NCBI GenBank assembly: GCA_029204225.1 | Contig: CM055102.1 | Coordinates: forward strand, 45,387,484 to 45,451,483 | From: Diphasiastrum complanatum | Taxonomy: Eukaryota; Streptophyta; Lycopodiopsida; Lycopodiales; Lycopodiaceae | DNA length: 64,000 nucleotides | Direction of reading: 5' to 3' | Shown: piece after piece, positions 37,620 to 51,532 of the stretch | Layout of the letters: each line of letters begins with the position of its first letter | How positions within the stretch are numbered: the stretch's first letter is position 1 | Position numbers and translations under genes: made by a program | The notes under the pieces: model-generated | The model's database searches: none | What the model saw: the letters and a program-made list of their open reading frames with translations, nothing else | Told to the model about the DNA's origin: nothing

Positions 37620-40600
37620 TACACACACACACACACCAGATGATTTGTACACTCCAACGAAAGCCTATGAAGGCTAATTGAAAACAGAAATGGACACTCT
37701 ACAAACGGAGGTGTAGAATCTTAAAGTGGCCGTGATCGCTCTAACAAAGGATAATGCAATTCTCAACGAGAAAATCCAGATACTAGAAGGACTGCCGACC
37801 CCAAAGGCAAGTAAGATTCATGAACTAGAGAAGAATCTGGTTGAACATAAAGAGGCCACGAAGACCTGGGCTTCGTTATTCAAAAAAGAAGAAGGCACAT
37901 GTACTCAAATGTCTACTTTTTATTTCTTCCACCATTTTTGAAGAAAAGATTTAAAAGCTCTAAATGTTCGAGTTCAAGGAGTTCCCGACAATTCAAGACG
38001 CATTGAAAGAGGCAACATCATTTCTAGAAACTACATTGAGTTTTAATGTTGGTGGAATGGATAATGCTTAGCGCACCAAGAAAGATAATTCCACCCTTAT
38101 CATTCGGTTCAAATCAAAAGAGGAGAGAAGAAATGTATTGCGGCTCAAACCCAAATTAAGAGGCACAAACGTATTCCTAGATGATGATCTCACATATATA
38201 CAAGTGGCAGAACATAAGAAAACTTTCCAAGAGGCCAAGACATCTGGTAGAATTGCTATTTATCTTGACTGTCAAGTTTGATACTTGGATCGTGGACCAT
38301 CTACTAGTGCCCAGGAATTTGGGGTCCTCGGGCTTAGGAGTGTCCCGAGGACCCACTCACACAGATTGCAAATTGCAGTTTGAAATTGTAATTCATTCAT
38401 CATCATCAGTTGGAGATCTAGTTGATTTTGTTGCACAAAGTGATATCTTACTATTTATTGACACGCATGAGAGCAGTGAGAGAGGCTTAGGGTTCAAGAG
38501 GAGTAGCATGTTTATACGAGAGACTCTACGGTCTATTATTGAGTTCATGGATCAAGATGTACATGTACGCTATCTTTGGATTCACCTAAGTGGATATGAT
38601 ATAAGCCAGGACAGAGATATCTTTATGGCAGTATGTTACTTTCCACCTATGACATCCTCTTTCCTAGATGTTGATTCTCCATATGTTACTTTATCACCGG
38701 CCATTATCAGATACTCAGTGCCAGGGCATATACTCCTGACTGGTGATTTCAATGCCAAGACTGCCTCACATTCTGACATAATGTCATGATGCTTCGGATT
38801 AGTTTCGTGTGTAGTCTATTGATGCAGTGGATATGGGTATTAGTAGGACCTTTGCTGATGTTCTTGGACTGGTCACTACTTATCGTTAGTATCTTCTGCA
38901 GTTTGGAGGGGCACATGATTCAGCCATTTTTAATGGCTTAGCCTGTTGGCCTGACTCTATTGGATTTACTTGCCATCCCCATAGTGGCGGACATAGTGTG
39001 GTGGATTATCTCATGGGATCACCCTCATTCATTCCAGTCATCTCAGACTTTCGTATTTCCACCACTGCTCTTTCAAATCACTCTCACCTCTCATTCCACA
39101 TTGGACACACAATACCATTTACCCCACATCCCTTTCCTCTACCTCAAATCGGGCCTATGAGGATCCTCGGTGTGTGGCCCTTATGTTACACGAGATGTCT
39201 TTGATTCGGAGGGTCTTTGCTCAGCCCGATATTCATGATACACAGACTCAGATTACAGCTTTCTTCTCCAAGAGGAGAGCTCGAGCGGATTCAGAGACAG
39301 ATGATGATGAGGTTATTCCTATCCCTATAGGAGATCAACACCACGATCGTCATTGTACAATACCTCACAAGCCTGATATGGGCCAGAGATATTGAATACC
39401 TTGAGTCTGAACTCCTTTCCCATGCCTCTGACTTACTCGCTCCCACCATAGCCACCCTTCTTAATTCCGAGGTTGTTTCCGGTTTCCCATCATCCTGGTG
39501 CACTAACATTATCCACCTCGTCCATATGAATGGTGACCCCATGATTCCAAGTAACTACCGCACCATCATGATTGGGCATGTCCTGGCGAAACTATATGGT
39601 ACTATACTTTAGTCTGTTGTGAGCTCAGAGGCAAAGACTAGGAGACTACATGCTATGGGTCAGGCAATTTTTCAAGCCCATTACTCTACTACAGATCATA
39701 TCCTCACATTACGGGCCTTGATTGAGGAGGCTAAGCACAAGAGAGAGGGTTTACTATTGTTTTGTGGACTTCAGAAAAGCCTTTGTTTCTGTTCCTGTCT
39801 CATTGCTCATCTAGAGACTCCGAGACCTCGACTTCTCCACCGACATCATTCTTGCTATGATGGCACTTTATGAGCGTGTCCTGGGATGTTTCCGGCATGG
39901 TAGTGGCATATCCGATCACATTTGGAGCACTATTGGGGTGAAGCAGGGTTGCTCCCTCTCACCAGTCCTCTTTGGCTTGTATATTGATGAGTTGGAGAGA
40001 GTCATTACATAGCGTGGTGGTGTTGGTTGCAGGCTTGGGGACATCTTGATTGCTATCCTCCCTTATGCTGATGATGTGACCGACCAGAGAGGGTCTACAG
40101 CAACAGTTGGATTGCTTGCATGAGTTTTGCACCACATGGGGCCCACATGGGGCCTAGGGGTGAACATTGGGAAGACCAAGGTTATGGTCTTCAACACTTC
40201 TCGAGCATTCATGCAGCAACAGGAGCTTACTTTGGGTGGATAGGTTCTAGAGGTGGCCCCTTCCTACACATACCTGGAGATCCTTTTCTCAGGAAATACT
40301 TTTAGCATGAGACAAGCCGCTACCACTCGACTGGAGAAGGGACATGCCTCCCTTGTTCAGCTAGAGAGATTTTGTTTCTAGAAGTCCATCCAGGATGCTC
40401 GCAGTAAGTGGCCCCTCTTTGATACCATGGTCACCCCACGGCTCTATATGCGACAGAGACATGATGTTCCACATGAGATTCTCCTGGCCGAGTTTGCAGT
40501 TCCACCTATACAGATCGAGGCAACTCTTCAACTCATTACCTATACACAGAGGATACAGGTGTTACTAGAAATAGACAGACGATACATACAAATTACACCA

Positions 40601-42118
40601 CAGTGTCTTCATGATCAGGGCTACAAATTATCATGTTTCTCTCAAGCACCCTACCTCCTACTTGAGTCATTTGGTATCTCCATCACAAAGCTTCCCTCAG
40701 GCACCCATCAGTATATCAGACAATTCCTGTATCGCACATATCTAGAGCGGATTTGGCGTAACCAATTAGGAGTTAAGTCAGCTTTCTGCCGGACCGATTT
40801 CTTGGAGCTGGATGCATCAGGGACCCCAGTCATGCCACGCTACTTGGATTCGGGACTATCACATTGCCTCAAATTCACACTGGGACAACTCAAGGTGTCT
40901 TCTCATCAGCTAGCTATTGAGATGGGGAGGTTCCATGGTATTTCTAGAGACGAGCGGATTTGCCAGTTATGCTCTCTAGGTGAGGTGGAGTCTGAGGAGC
41001 ATTTTATCTTTAGATGCCCTGTATACTATGAGATGAGAGGGCAATATCATTGCATGTTTCGAGACATGCCTACCACTCTACGCTGTCTCATAGCCTATGA
41101 GGACCCACAATGTGTCGCACTGGTACGCGAGATGTTCATACTACGAAGAGATTTATACGGGACACCCCAACATTTTACCTCACAGCCATTGATTACTTCA
41201 TTCTTCACTAGGCGGAGATCGCGTGATTTTGTGCCCGAGGATGAGGATTATGACGACGACGAGGATGATAGCCGCTCACATGCTCATAGAGATCAGAGAC
41301 AGCCAACGTTACTGCCAGGATCATCGGACATCCGACACAGAGACATACTACTACACATGCTCATGCTCATAGACGACGCCAGCAAGCTCCAGTGCTTTCT
41401 CATGTTGCGGCTCGCATTGCATCTTTCTACAGCATCAGCACAGCAGCAGCAGCAGCATCAGTAGTCTTGACATCTTTGTTAGAAATAAATGACTATGCTA
41501 AAGTTAATCCATAGGTTACTTTGACCCAAAAGGTCAAGATTTGTGTAACCATGGGTATTTAGTTATTTAGGCCATCTTAAGTTTGTCTTAAGTTCAGTTG
41601 GACCCAATTTTGGTCATGTACTGACTCGTGGGTCCTTAGAGGTCTAATTTTGTTTAGGGGCCCTATCTTGACTTTTGGGGGGCCCTACATTTAGTAAGTG
41701 GTTAACCTTAGGGTTTGGTGGCATTTGGCCACATCCAGGTAGAGTACTTAGATGCTCATTATGTATTCCATTTTGGACAGTTTGGCTAAGCATTGCTCTC
41801 CATTGCTCTTGTCGTTGTTTTCTCTCTCTCTTTCTTAGAGTTGGGCGCCCAGCCTCTTCTCTCTTGTTTTCTGTGGAGATTGATTGATAACTAGATCTTG
41901 GTGACTTGACTCTTGCATTTCTACAATCTTGACATGGATACGTAGGATTATTATGCACACATACTCTCGCATACGTGTCTATTTTAGTTTGTACTAGATG
42001 TTTACTTTATTACAATTTTGGAAACATTTTATACGCTCACATAGTTACCACATACTTGACATGTACTTCATTAGTCTTACATGCCTTTTGGCATGGAAAA
42101 GACATTAATAAAGCTTTC

Positions 42119-42185
<67 letters not shown>

Positions 42186-42522
42186 GCATGATGAGGCAAA
42201 GCAGACGACATACTATCCACAGGTCTAGACAGAGGCAGTTTCACTCCTCACATCCAGAACACTCCACGATTTTGATTACGTCCTACTTTAGAGCCTCTGC
42301 TGAGACTTGAGACTTGAGGCTTGTTTTTACATCATGATAGATATGTGTTTTCTTTCCAGCTCAGTAGAGAGATCACAACATATTTAGTTCAAATTGTTTA
42401 TCTTGTTAGCATTTTTCTTTTATGGAGAAGTTTTTTCATGCACTCCTAGAGTATCATACACACTTGAGATGTACATTTATTCTGTCTTTTTTACCCACGG
42501 ATACCTATAAGACATTAATAAA

Positions 42523-42590
<68 letters not shown>

Positions 42591-45500
42591 GCAAAGGCAA
42601 ATTTTCACATTAGATGGCTCACAAAATTGAAGCAGTGATATTCTCACCACAGTGAACACGTCTCTACCATTTGACAAATAATTTCTAAATCCAAGATGGC
42701 CTTTTGCACTTTATCAAGTTTGTATAGATTCTTTGTTGTGTTTTTTGGAGTCACCAATAGCCCACCTATCTCGAATGTTATGAATAATCCCTTCTTAGAA
42801 GATTCATCCTTGTATACTTCGATAACATTTTGCTATTTAGTACTACCCTCAAGGCTAATGTTGGCCATCTTAAATCTCCAACTTCTCTCAAATAACCAAT
42901 TTTTACTAGATATTCATCTATTGTCCAGGAAGAATTTCTGGTTTCCAATGACATTGTTTGCATTGAACCCTCCAAAATACACTCCATTCTATCTTGGCCT
43001 ACCCCAACTGATGCTCATGAAGTACGTATGTTCCTTGGGCTAGCTATTAATTTTTAAAAATCTAGTTTGCCACTATTGTTGGCAGTACTATTTACATCAT
43101 TTCTTTTGACCTATACACAGATCAACGTCCTTATGTTCTCTTTACACCCAACACAATCTCAGTGATTGCCAATTTTGCAAGATCTAATTTCTTCGAACCT
43201 TCCATTTTGATAGCAAATATCGTCCTAGTAAATGTAATGTAGACGCTAGTGCCTTGTCCTATCTTTTTGCATTCATTACCACCTTTGTCCCTGACTACTT
43301 TGATACCTTACTAGATATCTACGCCCAATGTCCCAGTGTCAAAGATCAATATGTCAAAGCCAAGAGTCCGAATTCCTCGTCCCACCCCTATTGGTGGACA
43401 TTTTTGGGTTTCAACAGTCCTTCAAGTATCTTTGAACTCATTTTTACTAGCCCAGTATGAAAAGAGACCAACACCAAATCATCCTATCATGTACCTTTTG
43501 CACCAAACCTATATATTTCCGAGGGAAAACACAAGGGCTTTAAAAAACATGGCCCATACCTCACGGGTAGTGGATGGACATCTCCATGGACTTTATTATG
43601 GGCCTTCCTCAGACATATCGTAGTCATGATGCTTGTTTGGTTGTGGTAAATAGATTCTTGAAGCAAGCACACCTCATTCCTATTCTCATTATTGTTGCTC
43701 AATATGTCCGCATCTTCTCACCTCCATGATTTACCAAACCTCATTTTTTATAAATGAGATGCATGATTCACTTAAAAGTTTGAAATGGAACTAATGAGGA
43801 TACTTTAATGGAGAATGCTTATCATTCTAAGGCTAATGGTCAGTCTAAGGTTTTAAACTACATACTTGTTATTTACTTGTTCTCCCTCTGAGCATGATTA
43901 CGACCAACATTAATGTGTATAGCAAATTATAGGTATAACAGCTCTATTAGCAGCAACAAAGGTATTTCCCCATTGCCTTTGGCTCATGGCCACACTCCAA
44001 CACTGCCTAGAATACCTCCACACCCTGACAATGCACCAACTACTGTGGCAGCATTTCTCTTCCACACATGAGACTATTATGAGGGCAAAACAACTTTTAG
44101 AAAGAGAGCCTGGTCACTTTTAGTTGTTTATCATTTGTCATTATTGACTATTTAGATACTGCTCTCTACCGACTCCCTTCGAAAATTTTGAAGATAGATA
44201 GTCTGATTTGCATCAATAGTTGGCCTTGTCCCCTACGTGTAAAGCGAACATAACTCATCTCGGCTATTTATCAACAGATCCATGGCACCAACACAGATTT
44301 AGATTCACATAGTAATGTGTACAGAGGGTGATAACCACTCATACAGCCTTTACTGGTGAACATTCTCTTTCCATGAATGATCAAGGACATCTTTACCTCT
44401 TATGTGCAAAAAACATTGGTTTGATTTGCTAAATCATATACGCTGTGTGACTAAGTTTCTTGATGATACAATCAATCCTTTGTACAATCTATGAAGGAAT
44501 GAAAATAGTATCTTCTTGTTGTCTGCATTGATAGTTTGACCAGAACTATGAGGAAAGAACACACAGCAACAAAGAAATTCATATCTTGCAGTCTACCAAA
44601 TTGCTAAAGATGTGATTACCGTCATAGAACAAGGGGGCTGCCATTGAAGCTGATAGAGCGTAGCTGAATATACGCCACCATATTCCAAAGTGAGCAGGTG
44701 AGGTGGCAATTGTCTTCAATCTCCAATATGCAGATAACAAAGATAATTCCTGCTTTCCAATGTGATTAGCAAGCTCATCGGCTCGAGCAAGTTTATCCAC
44801 ATCAAGATCAGTTTCAACAGTTATGAGATGGATCTCATTTCTGCAAGAATATTGAAGTATCAGAGAGAAGATAGTCTTCCAACACGTACAAGTCTTTTCA
44901 ACAAGAAACCCTGTTTCCTCTAACTTTGAGGTAATGAAAAGATAATTTTCACAAGTTCCAGAATCACCAAGCTCTCTTTTATGCTGTATCATATAGATTA
45001 CCCTACTCGTTTCACAGGAATGACCTTGCTGAATCTTCAGTGTCAGTAAAAGAAATAAGAATCAGGGAAGGAAACACAGCTATGTTTGTCTCCATTTTAA
45101 GCTTGTCTGCAACTTTTTCCACCAGATACTCTGTTCTTGAAGAAGAGCTTCCATATGAATGTAAAGCAACAGCTAGGCGAAGAAGAAACTTGCGGCAAAG
45201 CCCTGGTCTCCCAGAAAAAGAATTTCTCTCCCATCCATGAACTGAAACAAAAAAAAGAAAATCAATTAGAGTGAAGTTTCGAAGTTGGAACTATTGTCTA
45301 TGTGATTATGACAAATTACAATAGGTGGGACTCAGGACTTCGGAAGGTAGGACTCAGGATCCAAAGTTGATCGTTGATTGACGCCAATCTACATTGCAAC
45401 CTAAACACTAATAAAACACTTGTTTTTCCCATAATAGAAGGCTAGAAATAAAATCCCCCTTAAGAAAACCCTAAAACCATTTCACCGTTTCATTTTTGGA

Positions 45501-48500
45501 GTTGCCATCTCAAACCCATTTCAAAAAAAGGTGTTTCAAAAAAGTCCACGAAACATTGTTTTACGACATGACTATTTCAAACCTATTGGAGGGATCCCAT
45601 CAGTACATTTGAGGTGTTATCCATTGAGCACACTTACAGAGGACTTGGCACAGAGCTCTTGGGGTCAAGTTAGACTTCTTTCATTTCTGTTTCCTGGAAA
45701 TGGATGTTGTTCGTGTGGCAGTATTGCCTTAGCACCTGGATAGTGGTCTTTCACATGGCCTCCGGTTTACATTGGGACAATTCCAAGTCTCCTCACATCA
45801 ATTGTATGTGGAGACTAGAGGGTTTTAGGGTATCCCACATGAGAGCAAGATTTGCCAGTTATGCACATTAGGCAAGGTGGAGTCTAAGGTGCACTATATA
45901 TTCAAATGTCCTCTTTATTATGAAATTAGAGGGCATTACAATTACATTTCTGTGATCCTCCAATTACAATATGCTCTCTTATTTCTTATGCGGACCCGTG
46001 GTGCGTTGCCCTGATGATATGAGAGATGTTTGTTCTATGCCGACATACAAGCTAGAGAGACCAATATGGAGACCTAGGCTCCTAGCCCCAGATGACCTCT
46101 TGTTTCTTGAGGAGATGCTTCAGAGTAGGCATGGAGACTGAAACACTATCAAAGGGTGAGACAAATATCCCTTCCAGAGGGCCAGCTTCGTGTGTCATCG
46201 CATCAAGCTAGCTATTGAGACTGGGAGGTTCCATGGTATTCCTAGCTAGGGAGGAGCGGATTTGCCAGTTATGCTCTTTGGGCGAGGTGGAGTCTGAGGA
46301 GCATTTTATCTTTAGATGCCCTGTCTATTATGAGATCAAAGGGAGGTACTATTGTCTATTTTGCGACATACCCACCACACTAAGATCTCTCAACATCAGT
46401 TGCTGCTTCACTTTCACCATTCGTGGGTCCTCTTCCTCAGGTTGATGCTCCTTCGGATTTACAGTTTCACTGAAGTATATGGCGGCAACATCCCCAAAAA
46501 CTATCCAAGAGAGGAGAAGGAACTCTCTCAAGGTACCTTGATGGTCTCGGAACACCAGAACAAAGTGGCAACTCAACATCAGAGACCAAGCGATATGGAG
46601 CAACCTGAAATGACGGGGAGTCTGAAGATCACCTGGACAAACAGTAGCTGGAACGGAGGCAATAACCCAAGCCATCAGGATATGCCAAGCCTGACAATGA
46701 GCAACAATTCAAGGAACAGATAGAGAGCCACATGCATAATCATAGAGATATCCGCACCATAGGCGATCAGTAATATGGAAAAACCAGCACCAATCAACGG
46801 GTCCAAATGGAAACCAAGCTATACGTAATAACCAGGAATGCCATATATCTATAGCGTCGGCATGGACTGCAACAAACCTATAAGTAGAAACACAAGGAGA
46901 TTGAAGGATGCCCGTATACTCATCTAGAAAGATCCCAGCATATAAATACCCTGGATAAGTAATAGTGACCATCTCGCAAATATCCTCGGACGGAAAATGT
47001 GTAACGGTAAGGGCCAAAGGCGCATGAATCATGTAAGGAACCGTAGAAATATCATGAGGCGGTTCACAAACCTCAAGCAGAGATCCATGGAGTAAAGCGA
47101 AAGAAGATACAACCTGATCACCAATAGCGAGGGAACCATCAAACGTGGACCTGTGAAGAACCCCATAGAAATCAGCAGGAACATCATCCATAACGGACTC
47201 AAGAGATGGAGATATAGAGACCAATGGAGAAGATACTGCACCAACCACTGAACCAGGAGGGCTATCTGAGGTATGCGCAAAAGCAATAGTAGAAATACCA
47301 CCAAGGTATACGGCTTGAATATCAATGAAACTAGGAATGACCACTGAATACAATATCTGTGAATCAAGGCATATAGGCACAAGGCACACAGCATCTGTGC
47401 TTTGATACTCATTCCCAGCTACACGTGGATATTGCTCCGATGCTTGCTACTGATGTTGCAGATCATGTTCCTCGTTCCAGTGCATTTCTTCTATTCCTCG
47501 CTTGTGCGCCTGGTGTGCACTTTGGGATTACACTTGCGGCCAGTTCCGATGGGTCATCCGATTCTCCATCCGTTTTTGCCATATGAGGTCTTTCTGGATG
47601 AGTTTTTCGGCGACAGTTTTTCAGTTGAGGTCTCCACTATTTCTAGATTTGTTGCTATTGTTTTTATGCATCATGTCTTTTTAGATGATGCATTGATTTC
47701 TTGGACCTTCTGGAGCTTTTGGCATGTTGCTCTTCTCGTGATAGGGGCCTTGAAGGTACCGTGTGCCATTGCTACTTCTCATTCATGGGCCTTATGGATA
47801 CCTTGGGCTTTTGACCATGCTGGTGCATATTTCTCCATTTTAGCTATCCTTTGTCAGGATGATCTCTTTATGATCCATGTTTCCTGGCATATCACTTGCT
47901 TTTCCATGCTACTACAACGTGCCTGTCATCCTGCTTATGCATCCGATGCTGCTATCTTAGGGCATCTATATCACTGAGTTTGCACATATGGTTGATGGTT
48001 ACGTGTATGATGCGGCTATTCGCGATGAGTGTCAATCTCTTTTCCAGTTTCCTTATTGGCTTCCCGTTGCTGATGCAGTTCTACCTTCTCGGGCTTTTTG
48101 GATACCTTGGTATGATGTCCCTATCTTTTGGGCTGATCCTCTACTATCTTGGGCATTACGGATACCTTGGCATTCTTGGATGCTGCTTGATCTTCTTCTG
48201 GTTCCTTGGCATTCTTGGTTGTTCCATATTGCTTGGTTTCAGATGACGCGGCCGAGATGTTCCCTTTGTCGCCATGATGTTGATCTTGAGTTGTTCCCCT
48301 TCTTACTAGCTGCCATTCACCAAGTTTTCCTTTACCATAGTCGATGCTGCCGACAGATTCAGTTTTTGGTCCAGTTCGATGGTCGTCCTGTTGAGGAGGC
48401 CACATGGGAGCCTATCGATGTCTTTTATCATACACCATCACTTGCGGATCAGGATCGTGCTCCTCCTGCACTTGTTGATTTCTCTACATCAGATGTTGCT

Positions 48501-51442
48501 CTAGTTGTTGATGCACCAGGGCTTGCTGTTGTTTGATCCAGTTTCTTTTCGACAGTTGGGTCTTTCTTTTTTTGTGTCGGGGAGAGTTATAGACTCGGCT
48601 CATTACATTCGCCGCGTCCATTTACATTTACTTTACTTTATGCATACCTTTTTTATTCATTAGTGACACTTAGACTATATGGTTGGCCTTTGGCCTTATT
48701 ATTCATTATTAGGCCATTTGGACATATTACTGGAAAGTGGGGGCCTTCTTTGGAGGGCGCACTATTTTCCCTCCCAGTTGGGCCCTAGCCACCAGAAGCT
48801 TCCTTTTAGGGCTTCCTCTTAGGACTGTACTTCCAAAGTTAAAAGCAAGAAACCCCCTCAGTTCTTCCGCAACTGTCCAATCCGTCTTCTTAAACTGCCT
48901 GTAATCAGGTGAAGGCAATCTGGAAATTACAACAAAAATCAGGCTTGAACCACCAGCTACCCTCGCTGTCAGAGATGTTAGTCTGCTGCTCTGAAAAATC
49001 GGATTTCTAGCTTGAATCTGTGAACCAAAATCTGGTTTGGGCTACTGACTGCCCTCGCTGACTGAGTAGCAATCAATCTGCCTCCAAAACTCGGATTTGA
49101 TGACCCAAAAGTGTAGGCAAAAATCTGATTATTATCTTGGAGGACCCTCGCTGACTGGACAGCAACTCTTTGGCTCAAGAACTCTCTGATTTGGGCCCAA
49201 GGATGATTGCAAACATCCGAATTTGTTGAGCACCCTGCTCACTGATCTGGCCAGGACTACTAGTGCTTCAATGCACCTGATTTGGGCTCAAAATCACTTG
49301 CTAAATCCGATCTCTCCACAGTTCTTAAGAGGCCATCGACCGGTTAAACCTACATAAGGCCAAAGACATTGATGAGCTAGAAGCTGAACTCTTGAAGCAG
49401 GCCACTGACATCCTCTCACCCTTTTTCTCTTTCCTATTTAATCGCGCTATTACATCTGGTTTCCCCTCCCCTTGGTCCACAAACCTTATTTATCCTATCC
49501 ATAAAGGCGGTGATCCCATGAAAGCCGACAACTATCGTACCATCATGATCAGCCACCTCTTTGCCAAGGTCTATGGTTCTATTCTTCAGTCAGAGATCAG
49601 TGCAGAGATGGATACTAGAGCACTGCATGCCATTGGCCAAGCTGGTTTCAGACCAAGATATACTACATCCGATCATATTTTCACCTTGAGAGCCATCATT
49701 GAGGAGGCTATGGCCAAGAGAGAGCGTGTTTACTGCTGCTTTGTGGATTTTCGCAAAGCCTTTGACTCGGTGCCTAGGCATTTACTGATACGGAGGCTTC
49801 GGGATCGTGGCTTCCAGGAGGATATCATACAGGCAGTTATGGCATTGTATAGACGAGTTATTGGCCAGATCCGAGTATCAGGAGTTGTATCACCAGAGAT
49901 AGAGAGCACTATTGGGGTTAAGTAGGGATGTCTTCTCTCACCTACACTCTTTGGTTTATATATAGATGAGCTTGAGCAGGTTATATGGGCAGAGGGAGGT
50001 GAGGGTTGCACATTGGGTGACCTCATTATCGCTATCTTATTATATGCTGATGATGTGGTTTTGCTTTCGAAGACGAGGGAAGGCCTACAACGGCATCTGG
50101 ATGCGCTTCACTCCTTTTGTATTCAGTGGGGATTGTCAGTGAATGTGGCCAAAACCAAAGTTATGGTGTTTAACACCTCTAGATCCTTCATGATGCGACA
50201 GGAGCTTTTGTGGGAGGAACATCCACTTGAGGTAGTTGACTCTTACACATACCTAGGCGTGGTATTCTTTGGTCCCACCTTCAACATGCGACAGGCGGCA
50301 TTTTCCCGGTTACGGAAGGGCAATGCATCATTGGTAGATTTGGAGAGATTATGTTTCAGCTCACACATTAGAGATGCGACAAGTAAGTGTCGACTTTTTG
50401 ATACTATGGTAGTTCCCTCAGCTCTTTACGCATCAGAGACATGGAGTACGGGCCTAACGGCTACCGAGTGGGCACGCATTTCACAACTTCAGATTCATAT
50501 GCTATCTTGGATGATACGGGCTAAGTCCTCTACACCACATCATATTATATTGGCAAAGTTCGCCGTCCCCCCTATTCAGCTAGAGGCACTGTTCCATATT
50601 GTCACATTCATATAGCGCCTGGAGGATCTTCAGGGTAGAGGCACACACTATGCTGCAGCGGATTTGGCATCATCACAGCACCTACATTCTGTGGGACACT
50701 CCTTTTCGTGGTATTCCCAGGCTTGTCGTCTCCTCTCCACGTGGAGTATTCACATTACGGATCTGTCGGCGGGTACGCATCAGTATATTTGAGGACACTT
50801 GTATAGAGCATATCTTCAGAGCACTTGGCGGGTTCCATCTGGGGTGAAGACGGAGTTTTATCGGACACATTTTCTCTCTCGGGATCATGCTGGATATCCT
50901 ACTATTCCCGGATATCTAGTGGATAGTATCTCACACAGACTGCGGATAGTGATGGGTCAGTTTCGGGTTTCCTCTCACACACGACGTAGAGGATGAGTTT
51001 CATTTTCTCTTCAAGTGCCCAGCCTACTATGAGATCCGAGGGAGATACTACTGCTTGTTTCAGGATTATCCACTCACACTTTCTACCTTGATATCATATG
51101 AGGACCCCAAATGTATTGCACTGATGATCCGAGAGATGGCGGACCTGCGTATGGCGAGACTAGACGCTGACACCTCCCCCTTGATACAGCTGAGCATACA
51201 GGAGTGTTTATCACGTCAGAGGCAGAGGCAGGAGAATACTGATTCTGATGGAGAGGCTGAGATCCCGTACGCCTCCATGAGGCTCTCCTTGTCTATCATC
51301 ATTATTTCTTGTTTACCTGTAGTCTTGTTTCTTTGTTCTTTTAGGTGGTAGAGCTCTCATGCTCCCACCGTGCATACTTGACATGTACCTTTTTCAGTCC
51401 TATGCACCTTAGGGTATTTCATGGACATTAAATAAAGATCTT

Positions 51443-51532
<90 letters not shown>

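Noticed and set aside
42123-42183. CT tracts as independent microsatellites in ThrE introns
   Set aside because: Several of them directly follow the LINE hairpin and AATAAAG box, so they are better read as LINE tails. The GA tracts at 1, 2.9 and 5.3 kb lack this context and are kept as plain repeats.
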